DNA of 64,000 nt from NCBI RefSeq assembly GCF_010183535.1, contig NC_071332.1, positions 310,001 through 374,000 on the forward strand, given 5' to 3'. Both the position numbers and the translations under genes were made by a program. The stretch's first letter is position 1. Each line of letters opens with the position of its first letter. Below are positions 21,242 to 34,017 of the stretch, piece after piece. This DNA comes from Caenorhabditis remanei. Taxonomy: Eukaryota > Nematoda > Chromadorea > Rhabditida > Rhabditidae. Under the pieces are notes generated by a model, which worked only from the letters and a program-made list of their open reading frames with translations, did not search any database and was not told the DNA's origin.

Positions 21242-22296
21242 ATGTCAGGCTTATCGCAAGCTGGTCGCCAAGTAGCGCGTATCGCCGTCCGTCAAGCTTC
21301 CTCACATTCCCAGTAAGTCGGATAAAATGCTCAAAATACCTTAAAAATGAGAAAAAACTGTTTTGAACTCAAAAAATAATCAAAATTGGTCGAAATGAAC
21401 CCATGTGCCGAGTTGACCACATTCGCAGTGAAAAATGACGATAAATCGCATTTTCCTGTTCAAAAATCGTTTAAAACTCAAAAATTACTCCTGTAATCAT
21501 GATTTTTATCAAAAAATTCGATAAGATTTCAATTTTTCGCGAAAAACTCTCTGAAATGGTTAAAATTAGTGATTTTTTTTGAAATAAATAATTTTTTTTT
21601 ACAATTTCCCGCTGCTCTTCTCATAGTTTTTCCAATTTTCCTTTTTCCAGCTCCAACGAATCGCATGCCGTCTGGAAAGAGATCAACAGACTCGGAAGCG
21701 AAGGAAAATGGGATAATGTGAACAATATGCCGAAGATGTTCTTGTTCGGAGAAGCCAAGCAAGAGACAACCGCCGCCTATCGGGCCATTGTACGTTTTTC
21801 CCACCTTTCAGTGGAAATGTTTGCTCCGGGACATTTCGCAGTCAGCCGTGAGCTCAACAGCCTCAATTTTCCGTTTTTTCAGTGAAAACTTGACTTTTAC
21901 AGGTAATTAATTGTTTAAGAAGGCAAAATGAACATTTTTTTTATTTTGATTATCTGAAAAAGTCAAGTTAACACTGAAAAAACTGGAAAATTGAGGCTGT
22001 GGAGCTCACGGCTGCGAAACGTCCGGCAGCGAACTGTCCCGGAGCCTGTTTTTCAACTTTTCACTGTCAATTTTTATTAAACAATACTTCTCTTTTTCCA
22101 GAACACAGATCCCGACTTCTTCCGTCAATCCCCATACGGACAATACATGAAAATTGTATGGCGATTGGCACTTCTTTTCGGAATCATCAAGGCCGGAACC
22201 GTCGTCTACGATTTCGTCGTTCCAGAAGAGCAACGACTCAAGTACAAGTATCGTAATCACGGACATCACGGACACCACGACGACGCTCATCACTAA
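21242..22296 (+). CDS. lpd-9: LPD-9, small single-pass mitochondrial-type protein
   Basis: Exons 21242-21312, 21651-21789 and 22102-22296 give 134 aa. The N-terminus (LSQAGRQVARIAVRQASS) is basic, amphipathic and lacks acidic residues, as in mitochondrial presequences. One membrane span lies near IVWRLALLFGIIKAGTVVYDF, followed by a His-rich tail (HGHHGHHDDAHH). This layout resembles small accessory subunits of respiratory complex I, but I see no decisive motif. In C. elegans lpd-9 was named for a lipid-depleted phenotype. The symbol rests on remembered synteny and sequence character. Confidence 0.75.
21822..22030. repeat. Inverted repeat in lpd-9 intron 2
   Basis: Left arm TTTCGCAGTCAGCCGTGAGC ... 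CAGCCTCAATTTTCC (about 21828-21900) is mirrored by right arm GGAAAATTGAGGCTG ... GAGCTCACGGCTGCGAAACG (about 21962-22025). The arms are about 65 bp and closely matched. The transcript would fold into a long hairpin. Confidence 0.75.
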
Positions 22297-23341
22297 CTTT
22301 TTTGTGTGCACCTTCCGAACGTCTTCTTTCGGTTTAGGAAGAAAAAATTATGAATTTTAGTGTATTTTTTATCATAAAGATTGTCCTGTATTCCCGCAGA
22401 GAACACAGCGAATTAGGCGGTGGCCACCCAGTCGCCGGCCAATTAGATCATCTAATTGCCAGGAAATGAGTTTGTTTTCTATTTCTAGTTATCATCATTA
22501 ACTGAAGGTAAAAATTATTGATTCGGTTTCCTGATAACTCCTCCTCTCCCATCGAGAAAGTTGTTATCAGGGAAGGAGTTTGTGCCGGCACATTTTCATT
22601 TTTCAGGTTCATATGGTTTGGAACTTGAAAATTGATTAGTTTTTTAGTTTTAAAGTCAGTTTTTCACATTTTTAAGTGATTTTCACGGTAAATATTGATA
22701 AAAATCGCAAAAAAATCACCAAAAACGAGAGATTTTTTGATTTTTCAGCATTTTCAGCAATATGCGTTTTAACTTTTAACTAAAACTTTTAAGTAAAATA
22801 TTTACATTGTGCATGTTCAGTCTTCAGTTAAAACTAGTCAGAGGAGAATGTGGGAAACGCGCTCTAATGCGAATTATGTGTTTAGATTCAGTAAGGCACG
22901 GGAAGTGCGCTCTACTGTAATATCTGCGTCGTTTGCGTCTCTTCAGTTCTCACCATAGTTTCGGTAGAGCGCGATTGTTCAAATGAATACGACACTGAAT
23001 GTTTAAAGTGCGCTCCAACGAGAATCTTTTATGTCTCTCTGCGTCTCTTGATTTCTCACACTGTCTAACTGCAATTGCTGTTGGGCGCGATTACACAGAA
23101 GTTAACTAGAGGAGAAAAGTCCTTCACACAACATTTGGCACGGCGCCAAAAAAGCCTGAGGGCCAAGGATTTTTACGTTTACTGTCGTGCCTTTGAGGCG
23201 AAGTCAATAGAAACCGCGACGCACACGCAACGCGACACGGAAAAAAATCAAACCTGTTTGTGGCGTACCGTACGCCTCGCCTCGCACTTCCCCACCCGAA
23301 AACTTCAAAAACTTTTCCAAAAGTAGTTTTCAGCACCATTC
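22297..23341. other. Intergenic region, lpd-9 to PEP-synthase-like gene
   Basis: No gene seen. It holds a small hairpin (CCTGATAACTCC / GTTATCAGGG, about 22529-22578), family B palindrome pieces with GCGCTCTACTG and CGGTAGAGCGCG (22895-22985) and further GCGCTCC / GGGCGCG text to 23095. The segment just before the next gene is relatively GC-rich and shows no clear motif. Confidence 0.5.
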
Positions 23342-26300
23342 ATGCTAATACTATTATTCTTGCTGTTCGTCTCTGCACCACTTTGCAAATACGTCCTCTA
23401 CCCATTGGCATATGCATGTCTGAAATGGAAGCGTCCGGTCAGGTGAGTTACTGGAGTAATTGGAACTTCCAATTTGGAAGAGACCAAAACAATCACATTC
23501 ACTTATATGGGGGTTAAGAGGGGGAACTAAATGTTTTGTTTACGTTCTCCTTCCGGACAAAGTACTTTTCTTTCGAAATTGCTGATACCTTATCAATTTG
23601 TTAAAAAGCAGAAATTGACAGGCAGAGACCACACTTTGGAAGTGTACTAGTATTTTGATAAGGAAAGGTCGGACCACGGTTTAGGAATAGAGTCATGGAA
23701 TTAGGCAGATCTAGAGCTACATTTTGTAGTTGACAGTTTTTCCAGAAGTTTCAATCGGGAGTTGAACATTCCACTAGAGATTATAAAATCTAAAAATGCG
23801 GTTAAAGCTGTAATAGAAGCTCATCCGCTAACAAAAGTTTGGAGCATCCTATCTCGGCTCTCTTTAAAGATATAAATATTTTTTCAACTGAAGAAATGTT
23901 CTATGAATATTAAGCTACATTTTGCAAGTTCGCAGTATTTTGATATTTCCTTTGGGAACCGAGATATACCGCTGCGAACAGGTACCGCGCCTCTATTACT
24001 AGTTTTACGGTATAAGAATGTAACTTTCTTGGGAAAGTGTGCACAAAAAAGTTGCAAACAGCAAAGTTGTAGAGAATTTGTTCCGGCATATTTGCGTAGT
24101 TGACATCTTTTTGATAGCTCTGTTAGCTCTGGAGATATAATGATTCTTACAGTAACAGCCATAATTCTAACAACATTGGCATTTTTCAGTTGAAAATGTT
24201 CATTTTTGAGAGGGTGATCTGGTATACCGATATGTCCCGCACAGTAATTTTTTATGGATCACTTGCTAGAGAGTTATGGTCATTTTGAGATGATCCCACT
24301 ATTTTGCACTGAAATTAGTCGATTTGAGAGAGAAATTACCTTTTCGATATGTAACTTGCTAGGGAGTGCTCGTACAAAAAAGTTGTCAAGTACAAAAATA
24401 ATCAACTAAGTTTTTCACATTGACAACTTTTTAGTAGCATTGTTAGTTGAGGAGATAGGAGGGCTATTCTCCATGGGTCACCTTAAAGGAGGACTGAAAA
24501 AATGTTGTCCGAGAGGACTACACGGCCGCTCGGAAAAAAAACGTTTTCACCTATGCTCATTTTGAGACAGGAGAACGATTTTTAGCATATTCGTCTATAA
24601 TCAACGTTTCTAAGAAGTTTCTGGAGTATCGGAATCTGCAATAAAAATTATGACTTCAGTCCTACTTTACGGATCAGATACCCGACTTTAGAGAGAATAT
24701 GATAGAAACAAAACATTTGCAAGTAATTGCGTTAACTTTAGAAAGTTCACTGCTCCAACTGCCAAAATCCGAGAGATTCTGAATCCAGATAAAGAGGAAT
24801 GGGAACTCGAACATATCAAGAATGAGGAAATAATCACAATCAGTGGATCTGGCGAAAATGACAGTTTCATTTACATTCAAATAATCACAACTAACGGAAT
24901 TCACACTTCTCATATCAGAATCTATGAGAAAGGAACTCTCTACTCGGGATCATTCGACGCCTACTTCACAGAGAATCGCACGATAACTTGTGGTCCATTG
25001 CTTCTCGAACTCAGAAATCCATTCCGTAAATGGAGAATCAATTTCCGTGGATATTTGAGTGATTCAGATGGTAATTCCCATTTTTTGATTTTGTCTGGAT
25101 GGTGGAGATGTGTTACGAATGCAAGATTCTTCTACTCAAACTCCCCATTAAAGGTTTTCACTGATATTTACAGTGAGAAACCGATTGATGTGTTGAACAA
25201 TTTGAAGGAGATCGAGAAGTGAGTATCATTAGAGCGCTATTGTCTTAAACTCGTTTTTTAGATATCGAATGGGAAAAGTTCTTCACCAAATGGGAGAGTA
25301 CCATGCGGAGATCAAAGTTGGGAATGGAGAAGTCGTAGAACATAGGTACAGAGGTAGGTTATATCCAATAGGAACAATGGTCATGGTCTGAAGTTTTTCA
25401 GGATTACGTCATAGAAATCCACTGGAATTGGAGACAATTTCTACACAGTTTCATACATATTTGAGTGTAAGTCAGTGGAAAAATTTCGGTCGGAAAAAGG
25501 AACCTTTTAAGTACCGTAGAGATTGGAAGTGCTTCTTTCTACACCTACAAAACCGTTTTCAAAATATGCTTAAGAGACCTCTGACCCAGTGAACTTGTAC
25601 GTTAAATGCCAAGGCTTAGGCTTAATTTTGTCATTTTCTCGGTTTTATTATTTTCTTTACGTTTTTGGCTTGAAAATCTGCTAATTTTGATATTTAACGT
25701 TAAAAAAAATCACTGTGTCAGAGGGTTTTTAAGCATATTTTGAAAACGGTGATGTAGGTATTGAAAGACGCTCTTCCAATCTCTACGGTTCGATTTTGAT
25801 GACATGGACTCCAACTTGAAAGATTCCGTTGTGAGTCTCGTCTCGTTTGCGTCTCGTTTTAGTTCAGTTTCGTATAGACTTCCAGTCTCGTAAGGTTTCT
25901 CGTCGTCTTCAATTATCGAGATGCAGGCGAGGCTTACTAAAACGAGATGAGACTCCGACGAAACCCAGATGAGAGTGAGACTAGGCCCAGTAGAGGCTCA
26001 GTAGGTAAGATCACCGAGTCAGTGTGGAGATATGGAACATGACCTATATCATTGGAAACCTGAGAAAATGCTGATTCCAAATATATATTCAGTTGTTGTC
26101 CTCGATGCCTGGTATTTGAGAAAAACGAGGTTAAAGTTTGAAAAGCATGTTTCAAACGCCGGTAATGACTTGGCAGTGGTCCAAACTTTGATCTTGTTTT
26201 TCTCGGATACCAGGCCTTGGGGGCGAGAATTGAATTTATATTTGAAATCAGCGGTGTTACTGCTTTCGAATTATATAGGTCACGCCTCATAACTCCACGG

Positions 26301-29300
26301 TCCTTCCCTAGTCAAACAAGACAAACCAGAACTCAAACGAGACTTACTGCAGTGTGACTCAAAAAAGGGAGACCGCGAATTTCAAAAACATGACGTATTT
26401 TTCAGGACGGAAACGCCATATCCCACCGAGTCCACTCCCTCAACAGCTTGAAGTCCGTTACCCATGCCATCTCATTCCGTGCCGACCACAGCGTCCGTGC
26501 TGTAACTCTCAAAAGTGCGCATTCCCTCGAGTCGGATAACATGCTACCGGTTCAATTCAACTATTCTTCTGGACACTTTTTGCCTCTTCAATTGAGAAAA
26601 GGACACAAACTATCTCATTTCACGTTTCTCCGTGAAGATAGCAAAGTGGTCGATGTGACTGCTATCAAAGTCAACTCGGCTATTTATACCGGAGTTGGAT
26701 TTGTTGTTCGAGTCAGAGAGGCACTTCATAAGTCTCCAGTAAAGAGTTTGGATAACTTTCCAGAGTATCATGCGACAGATTCAGAGAGATTGAAGCAAGT
26801 GGTTCCGTTCGGTCATCGAGCATGTCAGGATAAAATGTTGACAGGTGGAAAAGGAGCGAATCTGGCAAGACTTCAGGCGATCACTAGTGATGTGAGTAAT
26901 CCCGGGGAGTGCCGTTATAATAGGAGGATTGTTTCAGTTTCATGTGCCACCAGGAATCGTTGTAACAACAGCGGCGTTCAATGAACATGTCCGAAGAAAT
27001 CCGAATGTAGCTGAAGAAATCAAGTGCCTTGATCAGAATGATCAGACTGTCGATTACTATGAAGCTGTTGGAAAACGGTAATATTCTAGCCAGGAGAAAG
27101 TTTGCCCTACTGATAATATTTTCAGAATCGAAGAGCTCTTAATCCAAAGCGAAGTCTCCCACGATCTCCAGGAACAAATCAGAGAGTGGCTACCGTTCTC
27201 TGAGTATTATGCAGTACGGTCCTCGGCGGTTGGCGAGGATGGAGCTGATCTTTCTTCTGCCGGGCAACTTGAGAGCTATCTGGATGTTTTTAGTCATGAG
27301 ATCAGTGACAAGTTGAAATTATGTTGGGCATCAAATTTCAGACGCGAGGTTTTGAATTATCGAAAGTGAGCAATTGCACAAAACTTCCCCATCCGATACG
27401 TTAAGCTATTCAGAAACTACGGTCAACAATTGAACCCATCGATGGCTGTTGTGATCCAAGAGATGAATAGAAATGGTGTGGCTGGAGTGATGTTCACGGC
27501 CAATCCAGTGAAGTTAGATAGAGGAGAAATCGTGATAAATGCGTTGACTGGCAGTGGAGAACAGATTGTTAGTGGCGTGACGACTCCAGATGAGATTCAT
27601 GTGAATCGGTTTAGCAAGGAGATTGTTGTTAATGTGAGTTTCAGATACATCCACCTTGAAAAATGTGACACCTAGAGAATTTCTCGTAGTCCACCTATTC
27701 CAGTCTATTCTGAAAGACACTTTCCAGAAAACAGGAGAGATCTGCTGCCTCCACGACTATCAAATCGAAAAACTCACCAAAGTTGGCGAATACTTGGAAC
27801 GAATTTTCGGAAAACCACAAGATGTTGAATTTGTGGTGCGTGGAAATCAAGTGAACATAGTGCAAAGTCGAGATGTTACTGGATTAGACAAGGAGACCCC
27901 ATTCGAGATATACACTGAGTACAACTCTCCGAGTATTCATGACAAGGAAATGCTGACGAATGCAAATGTTGGAGAAGTGCTTCCAGCACCTGTGAATGCT
28001 ATGGAAGCTCATAATTTGACAGGGATGTTTGATAAAGTTATTTCGGTGAGGTTTACTCTTTAGAGATTGCTCAGCTCCTGAATTTGAAAATGTTTCCAGT
28101 GCATGACAATGCAAGAGATCAACGACGTGGTCCCTGCTCATACTACAATCGGGTTCTCGGTGGCTCACCGGAAGATATTCTTCAATTTAGGAGAAGTTGT
28201 GCTCAGAATTTGGGAAATGGTTGAAAAGGACAGAATCACTGACATTGTGATTGCCGGTGAGACACTCTTCAGTGATGAAATGTTCCGACAAGCCGCTCAT
28301 CAATACGGAAGAGTCTCTCCATTCTTCCCGTTGAAACGAATGTATCACATGATTAAATTGATATACTTCACGTCGAATAGCGTAAAAGAAAAAATTGCAA
28401 AGTTGGATGAAGAAGCGAAGAGATTGATTCCGAAGGATGATATGCCGGTCGAAGAAGTGTTCAAGAGATACGAAGAGATGGAGAAGTTGTGGTGTGATGC
28501 AATCAGATGTCACACGGATTTGTCAATGTTCTCCTCGTTTACATATGTTTTGTGTGGGATGCTGATTAGAGGAAGTGATAGTAAGTTGGCTCACATCGGT
28601 AATCCCCATGGTGTTCGATCTACACACGTTTTTTAAATCGAGTTGAGCAAGTAATTCATTTTTGCCGTATTACGAAACTTAATAGGGTTAGAGCATGACC
28701 AGCCCCCATAACGTCTTGGTCAAATCTGTGTAGGTGGCTCACCACCGCCAAAGAAATAAAAGGTAAAGCTATAACTAGCTCAATTTTCAGCCGGACCTCT
28801 CTCCAACGAGAACATTTCCGACTTCGCCAACGTCTTCTCCAACAACTCCCGTGGTGATGTTGTCAGCGCAGACGTCCCGAATTCTCTGAAAAAACTGGCT
28901 AAAACTATCCGAGACGATGGTCTTGAAACGGAATTCTGTGCCGCCGAGGGAGCCGAGGAATCATTGAAAACTCTTAAAAATGGAAGAAAAAGTACAGAGG
29001 AACTCAGAAGATTTTTGGATTTACATGGACATCGAGGACCGAAAGAGTTGTATTTGGATGCTGCCACATGGGAGGAGGATACGGATTTATTGGTTCACAC
29101 AATTAAGAGTATGTTGGCTTGTCCGGAAACTTCGGATAAGAGAATCGAGAACGAAGATGATATAATTGACAATTTGAAGTGTAAGCCGACAGGGATGAGG
29201 AGGTAAGCACGTCTGAAGCTAGGTGAGGCGTAATGGTGTCCAAATGGTCTGAATTTTTGAACATCGACTGATCTTCTGACGTTTGTGATCTACAAATCCT

Positions 29301-30046
29301 TTAAACAACACCTTATTCTAGACGCTTCCTGAAATACTTTATCGGTCAAACACATCGAGGCGTCGCCTTCCGAGAGACTGCTAAAAATCACCTTGTCTCT
29401 ACTACCAATTCCGTCCGAAAAACTTGCAGAATGGTTGGCAAACGGCTCTATGAAAAGGTAACCACTGATTTAATGACTACTTCTAATTCCAAGATTCAAG
29501 GGCTACCTCCCAGATCCAAAACTTTGGATGCACTTCTCCATGGATGAACTCAGAGAACTGAATGAGACTCGGAGCGCCAAACTAGTCTCCAGAGCCATTA
29601 GAAGAAACAAGATTGCTTCAAAGTTTGAGGGTCTTCAATTCCCACTAGTCGCTCATGGATACATGAATCCGATTAATGTAGAGATTGCCGAAACTGATGC
29701 AAGTGTTGGTCTAGTCCTTCGTGGTACTACAGTATGCGAGGGGAAGGTTAGAGCAAGAGCCCGAGTTGCGAAGACACTGGAAGAAGCGAAGGAGACAAAG
29801 CCAGGAGAAGTTCTGATTACCAAGTACACTGATATCTGTTGGTCTCCATTCTTCCCGATCATTAGTGGAATCGTCACAGAGATTGGAGGATTGTTGAGTC
29901 ATGGAGCAGTGGTGGCAAGAGAATACGGGCTGCCGAGTCTGATTGCTGTCACCAATGCAACTCATCACTTCAAAACTGGTGATCTTGTCGAGCTGGATTC
30001 GATCAGTGGAACCATTAGTCGATTGGATGAAAATCATCATGAATAA
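23342..30046 (+). CDS. Membrane-anchored PEP synthase / rifampicin phosphotransferase-like enzyme
   Basis: Thirteen phase-consistent exons (23342-23442, 24742-25218, 25262-25353, 25402-25466, 26406-26891, 26938-27077, 27126-27365, 27414-27633, 27704-28045, 28100-28580, 28791-29202, 29322-29457, 29501-30046) give about 1245 aa. Residues 1-20 (MLILLFLLFVSAPLCKYVLY) are a hydrophobic anchor or signal. Residues about 35-380 match no family I know. From about 389 an ATP-grasp domain follows (LTGGKGANLARLQ, YAVRSSAVGEDG, VAGVMFTANPV, TGSGEQIVSG). A long middle region follows, then the swivelling phosphohistidine domain with GGLLSHGAVVAREYGLP; its His is near residue 1198. This order (ATP domain, substrate domain, His domain) is that of PEP synthase and rifampicin phosphotransferase; the C-terminal PEP/pyruvate barrel of PEPS/PPDK is not seen, so a small-molecule phosphotransferase role is more likely. 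The last acceptor is an unusual AAG. Confidence 0.85.
24480..24680. repeat. Dispersed repeat, family C, copy 1
   Basis: TGTTGTCCGAGAGGACTACAC and AATCTGCAATAAAAATTATGACTTCAG recur, partly inverted, at 54000-54260 (GTGTAGTCCTCTCGGACAAG; GGATCTGCAATAAAA). It sits in intron 1 of the PEP-synthase-like gene. Confidence 0.55.
25513..25795. repeat. Palindrome in an intron of the PEP-synthase-like gene
   Basis: ACCGTAGAGATTGGAAGTGC and AACCGTTTTCAAAATATGCT at the left are mirrored by AGCATATTTTGAAAACGG and TCCAATCTCTACGGT at the right, with arms of about 90 bp. Confidence 0.75.
25990..26320. mobile_element. Palindromic element, family D, copy 1
   Basis: Contains ATGACCTATATCATTGGAAA and CCAAATATATATTCAGTTGT with their complements (GAATTATATAGGTCACG, TGAATTTATATTTGAAATCA) and a right end GGTCCTTCCCTAGTC. 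Related copies are at 36105-36415 and 51120-51505. All three have no coding potential that I can support. Confidence 0.75.
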
Positions 30047-30249
30047 TTGTAATCTATGTTATTATGTTGCTTCAAGCTGAAAAAGTACTGTCATTGATAA
30101 AAATTTTCCTCCAATAGAATAAAAATTCAAAAGTTCATTATGATGTTGTATAATACAGCGGCTGGATTTTGCGTCATCTTTTTAATCCTTTGGTATTTTT
30201 TATTGAGATACATATTCCTACTTTTTGATTTTAGTCCTCTATTCAAACA

Positions 30250-32101
30250 ATGATCAAAGTCAAATGGTTGTTATTCTCACTATTTATATGTGTGGCTGAT
30301 ACTCAAAAACTAATTGATCTTAAAACCTTCAAAGGGGAAACCACTACTGAAATTGATGTAGGCGGTCCGTTTTCTTTGTATATCTCCGCATCGTCGGATT
30401 CAATGAGCAGACTATCCCAGATATTTGTGAATAGTTCTTGTAATCAGATGATATCGTGAGTGTATTCCACTAAAAACATATTCAAACACTAATTTCCAGA
30501 CTTTACCAATTAAAAATGAGAAAAATGAATCCAAACTCTGGATTTTTACAACCATATCGAGTTATGAAATCCGCTTCTATTATTTCAAATCTCTCAGATG
30601 TTGATATGAGATTCCTGACTGGATTTTTGTATATCACTACTAGAAGGCAAATGAATGGTAATTACCTTAATCAATTTATACTAATTAAAAGATTTCAGAC
30701 AACAGCTTCTTCGTGTACGATGTGGATCAAGATCAAACAGTTGTTTTCGACGAAACCATGCCGGAAAACTCGACGGTGGTGTTTTTGAACTCGAATGTTT
30801 CTATGACGCCGCCACAGTCGAGTACTATAATTAACTGGGTTCAACATGAGAACTCGTCAGTGAAAATATATCCGGGAGTGCCAAAGAATGGAAGGCCACT
30901 GTCTTATTCACAAATATTCGCGAATCCCGTGTCAACAACAGATGGAATGAAGTGAGTCGTATTTTGTGTTATGAGTAAAGATCAAATTGAGATCAAAACG
31001 GTCACTACTGGAAGTTCATTCAATTCGGCATACTCAAATATGTTCCGATTGAATGAGAAATGGCAGTTTAATAGTTTCATTAATTGACTTCAAGATCGCG
31101 AACACTTGCCAGGTGGTGTTAGAGGCGCATCTAATTTGTCAGAAATGTTCTCGAAGGGGAAAACGTTGTTTGCAGTTCTTTTCAGACAGGCAATGCTTAA
31201 AATACGACGTTTGATCTTTTTCATTTACGAGACCATTCCATCAAATTCCGAATAAACAAGATGCATCTTTAACACCCTCGGCAAGTGTTCGTATGCAGAT
31301 AATGGCAATTTTAGACAAACAGAGACTCTACCTTCGCCTGTTCGCTTTGGAAGACTTGTAACTCAAGTTCCAACTGAGCTCTCAAAAAGTTTTTCATTAC
31401 AAATATAAAGACCAAGTCTTAAAATCTGCCCCTGCGCCGATCATCGTTCCGAACATTTGAAAATTGCACATTATTCAGATTCTTCTCCTACGTCGAGGGA
31501 TTCTCACTAAGTCTCCCAATTTTCTACATGAAAGTGTACAAAGGACTTCAATTCTCAATTAATCCAAGTTATCGTTAGTTTTGCCTTTTCATATTTTTTT
31601 CGGGTTAGGCACATTGGCTAGTGGCGTAGTGGCCAACTTTGTTAAACATTTTTTGAATCCAGCTCTTCCACGTGAGACCAATCTTCGTGCATTACAGGCG
31701 ACATCAACGGCACCTCCACCAGCTTCCCCACCACCACAGGGCTTTATATGAAACCTTACGACTATCCCGATGGCAAAGTGACCATAGACTTGGCCACGGC
31801 GGATTCATCCACTACAGGTGATAGTGAAAGCATCACGGGTGCAAATGTAGGTTAAAAAAAATATTATCCTGGAATTCTTAATTTTCAGATGATCGGCTTC
31901 GTCTCTAACGACTCCTCTGTCTCCGTGGACACTTATCATACAAAAGGAGGCGGTGGGTACAGTGTCAAACCGATCAACCAGATTCTGGGATGGAGTACTC
32001 ACTCGTATGGCGATAATATAACTATTTCGTCTAAGAATGCAGCAGACGGGCAATTTTTTGTTCAATATTATATTGTTCACAAGATTTTGATGATTACATG
32101 A
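30250..32101 (+). CDS. Secreted CUB-like domain protein
   Basis: Exons 30250-30455, 30500-30657, 30699-30951, 31479-31573, 31698-31846 and 31889-32101 join in phase to 357 aa. An N-terminal signal peptide (VKWLLFSLFICVADTQ) precedes a body of the nematode CUB-like family: IDLKTFKGETTTEIDVGGPF at the start, ISASSDSMSRL, and a C-terminal half with PIFYMKVYKGLQFSINPSY and GFVSNDSSVSVDT. Family members are mostly intestinal and many respond to infection in C. elegans; the role here is inferred from family only. Several N-glycosylation sites (NSS, NVS, NIT) fit secretion. An AATAAA lies about 50 bp after the stop. The gene converges with the srg gene. Confidence 0.8.
31095..31300. repeat. Inverted repeat in CUB-like gene intron
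   Basis: AACACTTGCCAGGTGGTGTT with AGAGGCGCATCT (31101-31133) is mirrored by AGATGCATCTTTAACACC with GGCAAGTGTTCG (31261-31293). The arms are about 35 bp and diverged. Confidence 0.6.
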
Positions 32102-32256
32102 ACAGAAATACCCGAAGCTTCATTATTTTTATTTTGCAACAAAAGACTAATAAACCGAACTTGGAATGTTGGAGATTCGTTTCCGAAGACTTGGAAAATG
32201 GTCGTTTGCCATTGACAATCGAACCTATAAATTAAGTTTTCATTAGATCAAAAAAG

Positions 32257-34017
32257 TCAAAAACCGACCTTTGTACTAAAGTACATTAGCGTCCAAGGAT
32301 GATTCAAGGTCAATAAATCGCTGACGAATGGCATTAGCACTTTGGCGGTCTGCGTGCCGACAGACATTGCGTCAGACACACCGAAACGGAGAATTAACTG
32401 GAAATAAAACAGTAGTTGTCAACAGTTAGAGGGAGTGCTGTTACCGTATCCCCCAGAGCAAGAAGTTGAATTATAGCGGAAACAAAGGAAACTGTAAATA
32501 AGTTTCTCTCGGCGCCGCTAATACGAGATGGGAGGCAGCCGAGGCGGATTACTGCGAGAACATTGGCCACGGCAGTCAGAATAGTTATTCCCAACATGAA
32601 ATATATTAAGTTGTTGAGTATGTCGGTGACGTCCTGAATGTTAAATGTTGATACTTCTGAACTTTTTTTCAGATTCACACATACCACAACAGACTTCGTG
32701 GCGTATGCTCCCATTGGTGGTGTGTAGAGATAGTAGGCGTTGTTTGAAGCTATAGGCCACGTCATATAGAATGGGTAAATCACGATGACGGCTATGAAGA
32801 AGGGGAGAGCGGGCTTCCAGTACTGCAAAAAATGTTGAAGAGAGTACAGAGAAGGTTTGTCACAGAGCTCCATTTTTGTAGTTAACAGTTTTTGATAGCT
32901 CTTCTAGGTTTTGAGATATGAAACTTAACAGTAGCGTCATTTTTTGTGAGGGAGCAGAGAAGATAGACACACTAGCTTCTCTGTGCTTTTCCTCTCTCCC
33001 TCTCTTTAAAAAAATCTCTAGTTGAGTAGATTGCATCCCAAGACAGCTACTGCTCGTCAAAATCTGGCGGCTTCCCACAATTTTGAACATATATTGTCTA
33101 GACCAATTCTCCGTTGGGAACGGGTCAACTTATAAAGATGTCAACTAAATACAAAAATGTGAACTTAAATTTGATCTGCACGAAGCACAAAACTGTTAAA
33201 ATTGAGTAAAGAAAAGAAACTCGAATATCTCAACTTCAAAGGTGCATATCTCAAAATCCTGCAGATCTATAGAAAAGTTGTCAACTATAAAAACAAAGCT
33301 CCGGATTTCGTCTACAAAATACTTGAAGAATTTTAAAAAAATAAGACAACTTCAGACATTATGGAACACTTTTTTTAAACCCAATATTTCAACTTTGCTA
33401 CCCAGAGTTTTACCAAAATCTTGACTTTCCTTACCTTCTCATAACTATTCACCAAAACAACCATTGACAATCGATTCAGTGCCATCAGAAATGTCATAGA
33501 ATACTGTATGTATGCCATAGCATAATGAAGAGTGAAGAAGTATTGCAACGGGGTGTTATCCACGGTTGGATTAGAACTTCTATCAAAAAGGAATGCAAAT
33601 ACACATTCCTTGCAAGTATTTTGAGGCGCACGTAAGGTTATGAACGAGTTGACAAATGTAATCAGGTTCTGAAACATAAAAAAGATGCAAATGTTTTCTT
33701 AGGTTTCATAGAAATGCCAAACTTACAAAACAATACTCTATAATGAATATTTTGAAAAATGTAGTGTTATACTCGTTCCATCTCCTAATCATCATATAGA
33801 CTATAAGGGTGTAAAGGTAGAAAGATGCAGCACCGTAGGCGGTGGTAATAAGAAATTGGACGGTTAGCATTCTGAGAAGGCGACGACGACAATGAATGAG
33901 GCGTGAAGAAAGAGGAAGACAGCTTTGACGGGCTAGAACTTCTGACCAGACAATCCCAAAGGGTGATGAGCCAATTAGTGGTGTCAAATGTTCTGACGCA
34001 TTCGCACTGTATATCAC
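32257..34017 (-). CDS. Srg-class serpentine chemoreceptor
   Basis: Exons 34017-33727, 33668-33435, 32822-32685, 32633-32445 and 32397-32257 give 330 aa, the usual length for nematode Srg receptors. Seven hydrophobic segments are visible, the first near TAYGAASFYLYTLIVYMMI. The third carries the family-typical HYAMAYIQYSMTFLMALNR. The C-terminal end PFVSDLLTLNHPWTLMYFS matches the Srg terminus. Such receptors act mostly in sensory neurons as putative chemoreceptors; the ligand is unknown. The N-terminus could instead begin at an internal Met (MLTVQFLIT), because the first 50 residues are longer than usual. Intron 2 (32823-33434) is filled by a palindromic repeat. Confidence 0.8.
32860..33310. 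repeat. Palindromic element, family E, copy 1
   Basis: Outer arms GAGCTCCATTTTTGTAGTTAAC ... TTGAGATATG and CATATCTCAAAATCC ... GTTGTCAACTATAAAAAC surround a CAGAGAAG ... CTTCTCTGTG core. Other members: 34690-34845, 55190-55445, 62560-62745. Confidence 0.65.

Noticed and set aside
26032..26292. Opposing open frames of 86 and 117 codons
   Set aside because: They lie entirely in a family D palindrome, so each is a mirror of the other.
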